64,000 nucleotides of DNA from Luethyella okanaganae (GTDB lineage Bacteria; Actinomycetota; Actinomycetes; Actinomycetales; Microbacteriaceae): NCBI RefSeq assembly GCF_042660285.1, contig NZ_JBHSTP010000003.1, positions 372,001 to 436,000 on the forward strand. The letters are read 5' to 3'. Positions within the stretch are counted from its first letter, which is position 1. Every line of letters starts with the position of its first letter. Position numbers and translations under genes: made by a program. This document shows, in pieces, positions 24,035 through 32,114 of this stretch. The notes under the pieces are model-generated. The model saw nothing but the letters and a program-made list of their open reading frames with translations. It searched no databases and was not told the origin of the DNA.

Positions 24035-25501
24035 ATGGGGTCTGATGTGTTCGACGTTATCATCAGCGGCGGTGGGCCTACGGGGATGATGCTGGCCAGC
24101 GAGTTGCGGCTGCACGACGTGGACGTGCTCGTGCTGGAGAGGGATGCGGCGCCGAGCAAGGCGGTCCGTTCGCTTGGGCTGCACTCGCGCAGCATCGAGA
24201 TCATGGACCAGCGCGGGCTGCTGGACCGGTTTCTCGCACACGGGCAGCAGTATCCCGGCGGCGTTGGAGGCTTCGCCGGGATCACCAACCCCCGGCTGAC
24301 GAACCTGGACACCGCGCACGCCTATGTCCTCGGCATCCCGCAGCCGGTCACCGATCGCTTGCTGGCCGAGCGTGCCGGCGAGCTCGGCGCACAGATTCGT
24401 CGCGGATGCGAGGTGACAGGTGTCGAACAGGACGAGGACGGGGTGCGCGTCGAGCTCGCCGACGGCGCACGGCTGCGCTCGCGCTGGTTGGTCGGCTGCG
24501 ACGGCGGACGCAGCCTGGTGCGCAGGCTGCTGGGTATCGGCTTCCCCGGCGAGCCCGCCACGATCGAGTGGCTCCTCGGTGAGGTAGAGGTGACCGCGCC
24601 GACGGATGAGGTGGTCGAGGTGGCGGAGGAGGTGCGCAGAACCCACAGGGGGTTCGGTATCGGACCCACCGGTGATGGCCTGTACCGCGCCGTGGTGCCC
24701 GCGGCGACCGTGGCCGAGAATCGCTCGGTCCCACCGACCCTGAAGGAGTTCCGGACGCAGCTGCGGGCGTACGCTGGCACCGACTTCGGCGTCCACTCAC
24801 CGCGCTCGCTAACCCGTTTCAGCGACGCCACCCGGCTTGCCGAACGATACCGAGTGGGCCGGGTGCTCGTCGCGGGTGACGCGGCGCATGTTCACCCGCC
24901 ACTGGGAGGGCAGGGTTTGAACCTCGGCATCCAGGATGCCTTCAACCTTGGTTGGAAGCTCGCCGCCGAGGTCGACGGGTGGGCACCGGACGGACTGTTG
25001 GACAGCTATTACGCCGAGCGTCACCCGGTCGCGGAAGACGTGCTGACCGTCACCCGCGCCCAGAGCGAGCTGATTTCTCCCGAGCCCGGCCCGCAGGCCG
25101 TGCGCCGGCTGCTGGCCGAGCTGATGGACTTCGAAGACGTCGGCCGCTTCTTGGCCGAGAAGGTCAGCGGGATCGGGATCTGCTACGACTTCGGCGAAGG
25201 ACCCGAGCTGCTCGGCAGACGACTGCGCGACATCCCTCTGTCACGGGGTCGTCTCTACGAGCTCACTCGCGACGGGCGCGGGCTCCTGCTGGACCAGACC
25301 GGCGGACTCTCTGTGACGGGATGGGCGGATCGAGTCGACTACGTTGCGGACGTCAGCGCAGAACTCGACGCGCTCGCGGTTCTGCTCCGACCGGACGGCC
25401 ACGTCGCATGGATCGGGGAAGACCAGACCGCTCTGATCAGCCACCTGCCGACATGGTTCGGAGCCGCCTCCAAAGGCACGGTTGAAAGCTTCTCGACGTA
25501 G
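24035..25501 (+). CDS. rox: Rifampin monooxygenase (Rox type)
   Basis: A 488-residue class A flavoprotein hydroxylase. It has the FAD-binding GGGPTGMMLASEL at the N-terminus, the DG motif GCDGGRSLVRRLLGIGFPGEP (about 155) and the second FAD motif VLVAGDAAHVHPPLGGQGLNLG (about 280). Blocks SLGLHSRSIEIMDQRGLLDRF, VPPTLKEFRTQLRAYAGTDF and ELMDFEDVGRFLAEKVSGIG are those of Rox enzymes, which hydroxylate and open the rifamycin ansa chain. ATG 24035 is preferred over GTG 24023 because GGGGG lies about 12 bases upstream. The RAE-like repeat before it supports induction by rifamycins. It is a single-gene unit next to a tRNA remnant. Confidence 0.85.
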   Translation: MGSDVFDVIISGGGPTGMMLASELRLHDVDVLVLERDAAPSKAVRSLGLHSRSIEIMDQRGLLDRFLAHGQQYPGGVGGFAGITNPRLTNLDTAHAYVLGIPQPVTDRLLAERAGELGAQIRRGCEVTGVEQDEDGVRVELADGARLRSRWLVGCDGGRSLVRRLLGIGFPGEPATIEWLLGEVEVTAPTDEVVEVAEEVRRTHRGFGIGPTGDGLYRAVVPAATVAENRSVPPTLKEFRTQLRAYAGTDFGVHSPRSLTRFSDATRLAERYRVGRVLVAGDAAHVHPPLGGQGLNLGIQDAFNLGWKLAAEVDGWAPDGLLDSYYAERHPVAEDVLTVTRAQSELISPEPGPQAVRRLLAELMDFEDVGRFLAEKVSGIGICYDFGEGPELLGRRLRDIPLSRGRLYELTRDGRGLLLDQTGGLSVTGWADRVDYVADVSAELDALAVLLRPDGHVAWIGEDQTALISHLPTWFGAASKGTVESFST

Positions 25502-25805
25502 TGTTCCGCAGCCCGACGCCGAAACGTGACATCGGAGGCATGGCTCGCCCCGGTACGTTTCTGGAGGGCTGACGATCATCCGAGCGCGACGCATTCGCGG
25601 TGCCGGCGGGTCGGCGCGAGGCGTCTCACAAGCTCGGTGGAGAGTGAAGCGGCTGGCGCGGCAGTTCCCGAGCGTGGCGAGGGTCAGAGTCGGCGTCGAC
25701 ATCGGGTTCGTTCTGGCGGCAACTTTGATGTAAAGAATTCTAGACTTCTCTCTCGCAACCTCCTAGTGTAAGAAGTCAAGAATATTTGACATCGAAGGAT
25801 CGGCA
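25502..25805. other. Intergenic stretch with AT-rich promoter region
   Basis: No gene seen. The last 75 bases become AT-rich and contain the imperfect palindrome GTCAAGAATATTTGAC (25775-25790) and a wider inverted repeat GACTTCT/AGAAGTC (25743-25749, 25771-25777). These lie just before the DUF4386 gene and probably form its promoter and operator. GTCAAGAAT is identical to one arm of the TetR operator at 20180. Confidence 0.45.
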
Positions 25806-26468
25806 ATGAGACTCACTCCTACGAACTCTGTTCGCCGTGCGAGCCTGACGGCTGCGGCGTCACTCCTGGCGATGGCCTTCATCGCGGGGTTCGCGCACTT
25901 CTTCTTGCTCACCGCGGAAAGCCCCATCGCCCTGTTTAGACTCGGGGTGGCCAGCTTCGTCGTCGTGGTGATCCTGGACATCGTCGTGGCGTGGGCGCTG
26001 CTCACGGTTCTGATCGTCATCGATCAGGGCTGGGCGATTCTCGCGGCCTGGTTCCGCGTCGCGTTTGCAGCGGTCTTCGCAGTCGCAATCGGCGTGCTGG
26101 CGCAGCCGCTGCCCGGTTCTGCCGATGGAACCTTCAGAGCGTCGACCCTCGAGACATTCGACGCGATCTGGACGGTCGGGCTGATCCTCTTCGGCATGCA
26201 TCTTCTGGTCGTCGGCGTTCTCGTGGCCGGTCCCTCCGTCGCAGAGAAGGTCGTGGGCATCCTGCTCGTGATCGCGGGTCTCGGCTATGTCGTGGACGGG
26301 TTCGGCTTCGTGTTGATGCCCGAGTTGTCTGTGGCTGTCTCGGAGTACACCTTTGTTGGAGAGGTGGTCTTCATCGGGTGGCTCTTCGTTAAGGGCGGTG
26401 CTCGAGGATGGCCGCGCGCCAGGTCGCACGTCACCCCGGCCGCCACCGCCACCGAGGGCGAGAAGTAG
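25806..26468 (+). CDS. DUF4386 family membrane protein
   Basis: A 220-residue protein with six membrane helices. The pattern follows DUF4386: an N-terminal Arg-rich start, ASLTAAASLLAMAFIAGFAH, a central LDIVVAWALLTVL block, then FDAIWTVGLILFGMHLLVVG and LGYVVDGFGFVLMP. The family is of unknown function and common in actinobacteria. Its GAAGGA ribosome site is nearly ideal. A palindrome sharing an arm with the upstream TetR operator sits in its promoter. The next gene starts 65 bases after it but has its own context, so cotranscription is uncertain. Confidence 0.8.
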   Translation: MRLTPTNSVRRASLTAAASLLAMAFIAGFAHFFLLTAESPIALFRLGVASFVVVVILDIVVAWALLTVLIVIDQGWAILAAWFRVAFAAVFAVAIGVLAQPLPGSADGTFRASTLETFDAIWTVGLILFGMHLLVVGVLVAGPSVAEKVVGILLVIAGLGYVVDGFGFVLMPELSVAVSEYTFVGEVVFIGWLFVKGGARGWPRARSHVTPAATATEGEK

Positions 26469-26533
26469 CGAGCGTCCGCCGCAGCCACGACGGTTCGGGG
26501 AATTGCAGCGGTATCGCCGCGTTGTATCGCAGC

Positions 26534-27196
26534 ATGACGAACATCGCAGCTACTGACATCGGAATCATCGGCGCCGGCAACATCGGCGGAACGCTCGCAC
26601 GCAAGCTCGTGGAACTTGGTCACCGCGTGACGATCAGCAACTCGCGAGGTCCTGAGACGCTCGCAGGCCTCGTCGCCGAGCTCGGCCAGAACGCGAAGGC
26701 CGGCACCCCGACCGAAGCCGCCGAGGCGGGGGAGTTCGTGATCGTCACCGTGCCGCTGAGGGCGTACCGCGACATTCCCGTCGAGCCGCTCGTGGGCAAG
26801 ATCGTGATCGACACGAACAACTATTACTGGGAGCGCGACGGTCGCATCGCCGAACTCGACGCTGGCGAGGCGACGACCTCGGGCCTGCTGCAGGCCCATC
26901 TTCCTGAGTCGAAGGTCGTGAAGGGGTTCAATCACATCATCGCCGCGACGATCCTCACCGACGGCACCCCGGCAGGCACGCCGAACCGCCGGGCGCTCGC
27001 GACGGCGAGCGACTTCGACGACGCTGCTGCTCTCGTCACCGCGCTCTACGACGACTTCGGCTTCGACACCATCGTCGTCGGACCGCTCGCGGAGAGCTGG
27101 CGTGTCGAGCGCGACCAGCCGGCCTATGTGATTCCGCAGACCCGTGAGGAGCTTCAGGCGAACCTCGCGCGCGCAAAGCGCGATCTGGTCGCGTAG
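26534..27196 (+). CDS. NAD(P)-binding F420-dependent-oxidoreductase-like protein
   Basis: A 220-residue Rossmann protein. The dinucleotide motif is IGIIGAGNIGGTLARKL (residues 8-24), followed by TISNSRGPETLAGLVAELG. The Ser-Arg after the second strand favours NADPH. VIVTVPLRAYRDIP and VIDTNNYYWERDG are typical of the F420_oxidored family (F420:NADP oxidoreductases and related reductases). The second half helps dimerise and bind substrate. ATG 26534 matches the family start; upstream in-frame codons belong to the previous gene. There is no ribosome site, so translation may be leaderless. The substrate is unknown. Confidence 0.8.
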   Translation: MTNIAATDIGIIGAGNIGGTLARKLVELGHRVTISNSRGPETLAGLVAELGQNAKAGTPTEAAEAGEFVIVTVPLRAYRDIPVEPLVGKIVIDTNNYYWERDGRIAELDAGEATTSGLLQAHLPESKVVKGFNHIIAATILTDGTPAGTPNRRALATASDFDDAAALVTALYDDFGFDTIVVGPLAESWRVERDQPAYVIPQTREELQANLARAKRDLVA

Positions 27197-27320
27197 CACG
27201 TGCGGCACGTGGTGTCGCGCGCGCATGCAACTCAAGCGGTTGCGATACGAGTAGAACCGGCAGTAGATGCCCTTATCCGTCGCCTATAGCGGCACCTATT
27301 GCCGGCTCAGCGTGCCATCG

Positions 27321-27347
27321 GATTCACGCAGTCTTGCAGGAAGGGCG
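27321..27347 (+). repeat. Half copy of the 55.4-kb inverted-repeat element
   Basis: GATTCACGCAGTCT followed by a GC-rich tail matches the right arm of the 26-base inverted repeat at 55389-55456 with few differences and one gap. The left arm is absent. It suggests a dispersed extragenic repeat family. Confidence 0.45.
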
Positions 27348-27448
27348 CCGTGAGGTCGAGTCCCGTCTGCCTCTGCGGCAGTGCCTACCCAGGCTCACTC
27401 AGGCCTACCCAGTCTCGAGAGGGTCATCGTGGTGGCGGGCACCCCCGA

Positions 27449-28210
27449 TCACCCCGCAGACACGATCCCCCGCGAGATGGCGAACGCCGTCGCCATCACG
27501 GTGGGGGCGAATCGCTGCGCCTGCGACAGGGCCGTGGCGCCCGTGACCGAGATGGCCGCCAGCGCAGAACCATGGCGGTCGAGCACGGGGGCGGCGACGC
27601 AGAACAGGCCGAGCTGGGACTCCTCGACGTCGTACGCCACCTTCTCGAGACGGGCGCGAGCGAGCTCCTTCCGCAGCGCGTCGACCGTGGTGAGGGTGTG
27701 CGGGGTCATCGGTACGAGGGTTGGGGTGAGGGCGTTCAACGAGACGTCGTCCTGTCTGGTGAACGCCAGAATCGCCTTGCCCAACGCCGTCGCATGCAGC
27801 GTCATTCGGCCGCCCAAGCGGGTATGCGGCACGCGCAGGGTGCGGGTGCCGATCTTCTCCAGATAGATGATCTCGTTGCCCTCGCGCACCGCGAGATTGG
27901 CGGTGAGTTTCGTCACTTCGTGGAGCGTGTGCAGATAAGGTCCAGCCGCGTCCCGCAGGGTCGTCTGACTCGGCGCGAGGGTGCCGAGCTCGAACAGCTT
28001 GACGCCCAGTCGCAGACCCTGGGGCGTGCGCTCGAGCGCCCCCCAGTCGATGAGGTCCTGCGCGAGACGATGCGTTGACGACCGTGAGACTCCGGATCGG
28101 GCGGCCAGCTCGCGCACGGTCATGACAGGGTGCGCACGGTCGAACGCGTCGAGAAGGCTCAGCGCTCGCCGCAAAGAGGTGGGGCTGTCCTGAAGGGCGG
28201 GACTCGACAT
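27449..28210 (-). CDS. IclR family transcriptional regulator
   Basis: A 253-residue regulator. The N-terminal winged helix (residues 10-70) reads SLRRALSLLDAFDRAHPVMT and VRELAARSGVSRSSTHRLAQ. The C-terminal IclR effector domain has LHEVTKLTANLAVREGNEII and LHATALGKAILAF, followed by VAAPVLDRHGSALAAISVTG. It is divergent from the dehydrogenase operon starting at 28294 and probably controls it. On the minus strand TACAAT ends eight bases before the ATG, which suggests a leaderless message. Effectors of this family are often aromatic or short organic acids; here the effector is unknown. Confidence 0.85.
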   Translation of the reverse strand: MSSPALQDSPTSLRRALSLLDAFDRAHPVMTVRELAARSGVSRSSTHRLAQDLIDWGALERTPQGLRLGVKLFELGTLAPSQTTLRDAAGPYLHTLHEVTKLTANLAVREGNEIIYLEKIGTRTLRVPHTRLGGRMTLHATALGKAILAFTRQDDVSLNALTPTLVPMTPHTLTTVDALRKELARARLEKVAYDVEESQLGLFCVAAPVLDRHGSALAAISVTGATALSQAQRFAPTVMATAFAISRGIVSAG

Positions 28211-28256
28211 AGGAGCCGATTGTACGCCGCCTCACAATGGGATCGCCATGATTGTC

Positions 28257-28268
28257 GCCAATGTTGGC
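28257..28268. promoter_or_regulatory. GCCAA-TG-TTGGC palindrome
   Basis: A perfect 12-base palindrome in the 83-base gap between the divergent IclR gene and the Ldh_2 gene. The position fits an IclR operator. Confidence 0.4.
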
Positions 28269-28293
28269 AGCTACTTTTTTGAAGGGAGACCCG

Positions 28294-29367
28294 GTGCCCC
28301 GCAGCAGTGTCGTGCGTGTCGATGCCGTCACCCTTGTGGAGCGCTCGGCCGCGGCGCTGCGCGGTCTCGGCGCGCCCGATGCCTCGGCACGGTTGCAGGC
28401 CGAGCATCTCGTCGAAGCCGAGTTGCGGGGTCACCCGTCCCATGGGCTGCGACGGCTCTTCGTGCTCGCAGCGCGCGTGGATGCCGGCCTCATAGACCCG
28501 GCGGCACAGCCGTCGTTCGAGTGGACCGCTCCGAGCGCCCTCGTCGTCGACGGAAACCGCGGTTTCGGCCCGGTCACCGCCTACCTGACGATCGACATGC
28601 TCCTGCACCGTGTTCGGCAGACGGGCATTGTGGCGGCGGCGATGCGTCGGACGCACCACCTCGGCATGCTGTCGCCCTATCTGGAGCGCATGGCCGGAAG
28701 CGGGTGCATCGGACTCGTCCTTTCATCGACCGAGGGACTCGTCCATCCCTGGGGCGGAGCCGGAGCGCTGCTCGGCACGAACCCCTTGGGCATCGGGGTG
28801 CCTGCCGCCGGGAGCCCGCTCACCCTCGACATGTCCACGGGCGCCGTGTCGGCCGGCAAGATCCTCGACTACGCAGCGCGTGGGATGACACTGCCGGAGG
28901 GCTGGGCGGTGGATGCCGAAGGCCGATCCACGACGGATGCCGCGCGTGCCGTATCCGGGGCGATCTCGCCGTTCGGCGGCGCCAAGGGCTACGCGCTCGG
29001 GCTCAGCCTGGGTGCCGTCGTCGGCGTCCTCACAGGGACCGCGCTCGGCGCCGACGTCCGCGGCACGCTGGACGCCGAGTTCGAGACCACGAAAGGGGAC
29101 GTGATCGTCGCCATCGATGTGGCGGTCTTCGGCGGGTCGGCTGGGTCGCCTCTGCTCGCCGACTACTTCGCGCAATTGCGCGGCAGCGGAATCGACGGGC
29201 GCGCCGTGACGGTGCCCGGTGACCGCGCGCGGGCCAGCCGGGAACTCGCCTTGGCCGACGGTGTCGACGTGAGTGCCGATGTCTGGGATCGGGTCTCCGA
29301 ACTGCTGGCGAGTCAGGCCGTCGACACGCCCGGTACCGACATGCGCCGAGAGGGGATCACCCCATGA
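28294..29367 (+). CDS. Malate/L-lactate dehydrogenase family (Ldh_2) oxidoreductase
   Basis: A 357-residue NAD(P)-dependent 2-hydroxyacid dehydrogenase of the Ldh_2 fold, not the Rossmann LDH. Blocks are HLVEAELRGHPSHGLRRL (with the catalytic His), VDGNRGFGPVTAY, RRTHHLGMLSPYLERMA, LGTNPLGIGVPA and DMSTGAVSAGKIL, then PFGGAKGYALGLSLG. The GTG at 28294 has AAGGGAG eight bases upstream. The family includes ureidoglycolate, sulfolactate and 2,3-diketogulonate reductases. It starts a coupled operon (ATGA with the iron-ADH) and would oxidise or reduce a hydroxyacid intermediate. Confidence 0.85.
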   Translation: MPRSSVVRVDAVTLVERSAAALRGLGAPDASARLQAEHLVEAELRGHPSHGLRRLFVLAARVDAGLIDPAAQPSFEWTAPSALVVDGNRGFGPVTAYLTIDMLLHRVRQTGIVAAAMRRTHHLGMLSPYLERMAGSGCIGLVLSSTEGLVHPWGGAGALLGTNPLGIGVPAAGSPLTLDMSTGAVSAGKILDYAARGMTLPEGWAVDAEGRSTTDAARAVSGAISPFGGAKGYALGLSLGAVVGVLTGTALGADVRGTLDAEFETTKGDVIVAIDVAVFGGSAGSPLLADYFAQLRGSGIDGRAVTVPGDRARASRELALADGVDVSADVWDRVSELLASQAVDTPGTDMRREGITP

Positions 29368-30644
29368 ACGAGTCCATCGGCGTTCTGCGCCTGCCGAATG
29401 AAGTGCGCTTCGGTTTCGGTGCGCGGGCCGCGATCGCTCCGATCGTCGCCGGGTTCGGCCGGCGGGTGCTGGTGGTGGCCGATCCCTTCATCGCGACGAC
29501 AGCGGAGTTCGCCGAGGTCGTCGAGGCGATGCGCGCGATCACCGGCAACGTGGAGGTGCTGACCGATGTTCCGCCGGAGCTGCCGAGCGAAAGCGTGCAC
29601 AGGGCTGGCGCGATCGCAGCCTCCTTCGCGCCAGAGGTCATCGTCGGCTATGGCGGCGGAAGCGCCCTCGACGCCGCCAAACTTGTCGCGGTGCTGGTCA
29701 CGCACGGCGGTTCCCTCGACGACTATTACGGCGAGAACGCCGTGCCAGGACCGGTCGTGCCCCTCGTCGCGGTGCCCACCACGGCCGGCACGGGCTCGGA
29801 GGTCACGCCCGTCGCCGTGATCTCAGACCCCCATCGTGAGCTGAAGGTCGGCATCTCCAGCCCCCATCTCATCCCGCGAGCGGCTGTCGTCGATCCCCAA
29901 CTGACGATGGACGCACCCGTCGGCGTGACCACCTTCGCCGGCATCGACGCCTTCGTGCACGCCGTCGAGTCCTACACGGCCGCGCAGCTCGAGATCGATC
30001 ACGCGCACCCGTCGCCCGTCTTCGTGGGGCAGAACCGGCTGACCCATCCGCTGTCGCTCGAGGCGGCTCGCATCATCTTTCGCGCGCTCCCCGTCGCCGT
30101 GCGTTCCCCGCACGACCGTCAGGCCCGTGCCGACATGGCCTACGGGAGCCTGCTCGCGGGAATGGCCTTCGGTGCGACGGGAACCCACCTCTCGCACGCT
30201 ATCCAGTACCCGATCGGTGCCATGACCCACACGCCGCACGGCCTCGGCACGGGCACGCTCCTGCCATACGTCATGCAGGCCTGCGTCGACGCGATTCCCG
30301 AGGCCATCGCCACCCTCGGGGAGGCCATGGGAGTGACGGCCGGCGCGGGTGGTGCGACCGCGCACCGGGCGCAGGCCACTGTGGACGCGATCGCGGCGTT
30401 CTGCGCCGATGTCGGACTGCCGGCCTCTCTGGCAGAGCTCGGAGTGAGCCGCAACGACAGAGACCGGATCGTGGAGCTCACGCTCCAGGTTGCGCGCCTC
30501 GTGGCGATCGCGCCGATCCCCGTCGACCGGGCGCTTCTCGGGCGTCTCGTCGACGCGGCGATCGTAGGCGATCGGAGTCTGCTCGTGGCGCGCCTCCCGA
30601 CACCAGGACCCGCACAGAGACTCCGACCGAGAGGGCAACCATGA
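29364..30644 (+). CDS. Iron-containing alcohol dehydrogenase
   Basis: A 426-residue group III ADH. The NAD-binding half has VIVGYGGGSALDAAKLVAVL and VPLVAVPTTAGTGSEVTPVA. The metal site is formed by an Asp in TFAGIDAFVHAVESYTA and His in SHAIQYPIGAMTHTPHGLGTG. The family includes maleylacetate reductases, lactaldehyde and 4-hydroxybutyrate dehydrogenases. Its start overlaps the previous stop (ATGA), and its end overlaps the ALDH gene by four bases. The pair could oxidise an alcohol to an aldehyde and then to an acid. A ~25-residue Arg/Pro-rich tail extends beyond the usual end. Confidence 0.85.
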   Translation: MNESIGVLRLPNEVRFGFGARAAIAPIVAGFGRRVLVVADPFIATTAEFAEVVEAMRAITGNVEVLTDVPPELPSESVHRAGAIAASFAPEVIVGYGGGSALDAAKLVAVLVTHGGSLDDYYGENAVPGPVVPLVAVPTTAGTGSEVTPVAVISDPHRELKVGISSPHLIPRAAVVDPQLTMDAPVGVTTFAGIDAFVHAVESYTAAQLEIDHAHPSPVFVGQNRLTHPLSLEAARIIFRALPVAVRSPHDRQARADMAYGSLLAGMAFGATGTHLSHAIQYPIGAMTHTPHGLGTGTLLPYVMQACVDAIPEAIATLGEAMGVTAGAGGATAHRAQATVDAIAAFCADVGLPASLAELGVSRNDRDRIVELTLQVARLVAIAPIPVDRALLGRLVDAAIVGDRSLLVARLPTPGPAQRLRPRGQP

Positions 30645-32068
30645 GCTACCACTCGCAACTCTTCATCGACGGTCGATGGCGCGATGGCGCCGACAACGCC
30701 ACCTTCGATGTCGTCGATCCCGCCGACGGCTCAACGATCTCCTCCTTCGCGGCTGCGACAGAGGCGGATTGCCTGGAGGCGGTGGGAGCGGCGGAGCATG
30801 CCCTTCCCGAGTGGAGCGCCACCAGTCCGCGTGCCCGGTCGGAGATCCTCTACAGAGCCTTCGAGATCCTGCGCGAAGAGAAGGACTACCTCACCGAGAT
30901 CATGGTGCGCGAGAACGGCAAAGCCTGGGCGGATGCCGCGGCCGAGGCGACGTACGCCACAGAGTTCTTCCGCTGGTTCGCCGAGGAGGCCGTCCGCGTT
31001 CCCGGCGATTTCCGCCTCTCGCCGAACGGCGACAAGCGGATCGTCGTCACCCGGCAGCCGATCGGCGTCGCACTCCTCATCACGCCGTGGAACTTTCCCG
31101 CGGCCATGGCGACTCGCAAGCTTGCGCCAGCGCTGGCGGCAGGATGCACGACCATCCTCAAACCCGCTCGCGAGACCCCTCTCACGGCTGCCTACGTCGT
31201 CGATGCGCTGAGTCGCGCAGGGGCGCCGGATGGTGTCGTCAACCTGGTCACCCCGGTGCCGACGGGTCCGCTCGTCGCCACGATGTTGGCGCACCCCGCG
31301 GTGCGCAAGCTCTCGTTCACGGGGTCGACCGAGGTCGGCCGCGAGCTGCTGCACGCTTGCGCCGACACCGTCGTGAGCTCGTCGATGGAGCTGGGCGGCA
31401 ATGCCCCCGTGATCGTGCTTCCCGGTGCCGACATCGACGACGCGGTCGCGGGAGCCCTCGTTGCGAAGATGCGCAACGGCGGATCGGCGTGCACCGCCGC
31501 CAACCGCCTCTATGTCCACTCGTCCCTTCACGATGCCTTCGTGTCGCGCTTGGCCGACGCGCTCTCCTCGGTGAGGATCGGTCCTGGCCTCGACCACGGC
31601 AACACCCTTGGCGCACTCGTGTCCGTCGCCGAGCGCGACAAGGTCGCGCAGCTCGTGTCGACGGCCGTCGAGGAGGGAGCGCGCATCGTGCGAGGCGGAC
31701 GCAGTCTCGACGACGGGGCATTCATCGAGGCGACGGTCGTCGACGGTGTGCGTCACGGCGACACCATCAACCGTAGGGAGATCTTCGGCCCGGTGGCCGC
31801 CGTCGTCCGCTACGACGACGTCGACGAGGCCGTGCGCATGGCGAACGACACGGAGTTCGGACTGGTTGCCTACGTCTTCGGTCCCGAGGACGACGCGCAG
31901 CGCGTCGCCCTGCGCATCGACGCCGGCATGATCGCGGTCAACCGCGGCGTGCTCAGCGACCCGGCAGCGCCCTTCGGCGGCACCAAGCAGAGCGGGCTCG
32001 GCCGGGAGGGGGGCTTCGAGGGGATCCTCGAGTTCCTCGAAGAGAAGTACCTCGCACTCAATCTCTGA
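30641..32068 (+). CDS. NAD(P)-dependent aldehyde dehydrogenase (succinate-semialdehyde DH-like)
   Basis: A 475-residue ALDH. It begins YHSQLFIDGRW; the cofactor block is LLITPWNFPAAM; the general base lies in SMELGGNAPVIVL; and the catalytic Cys is in GGSACTAANRLYVHSS. Pro-phe-gly-gly near the end (APFGGTKQSGLGREGG) completes the fold. Length and motifs fit GabD-type succinate-semialdehyde or related semialdehyde dehydrogenases. Normally the residue before the Cys is Gln (GQxC); here it is Ala, as in several semialdehyde enzymes. It is coupled to the iron-ADH and likely removes the aldehyde that enzyme makes. Confidence 0.85.
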   Translation: MSYHSQLFIDGRWRDGADNATFDVVDPADGSTISSFAAATEADCLEAVGAAEHALPEWSATSPRARSEILYRAFEILREEKDYLTEIMVRENGKAWADAAAEATYATEFFRWFAEEAVRVPGDFRLSPNGDKRIVVTRQPIGVALLITPWNFPAAMATRKLAPALAAGCTTILKPARETPLTAAYVVDALSRAGAPDGVVNLVTPVPTGPLVATMLAHPAVRKLSFTGSTEVGRELLHACADTVVSSSMELGGNAPVIVLPGADIDDAVAGALVAKMRNGGSACTAANRLYVHSSLHDAFVSRLADALSSVRIGPGLDHGNTLGALVSVAERDKVAQLVSTAVEEGARIVRGGRSLDDGAFIEATVVDGVRHGDTINRREIFGPVAAVVRYDDVDEAVRMANDTEFGLVAYVFGPEDDAQRVALRIDAGMIAVNRGVLSDPAAPFGGTKQSGLGREGGFEGILEFLEEKYLALNL

Positions 32069-32114
32069 GAGCACCAATGGACGGGCGATGATGCCCGGAA
32101 AGGTCAAGACGACA

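Noticed and set aside
30731..32107. 458-codon minus-strand frame
   Set aside because: Antisense to the aldehyde dehydrogenase gene whose motifs are unambiguous.
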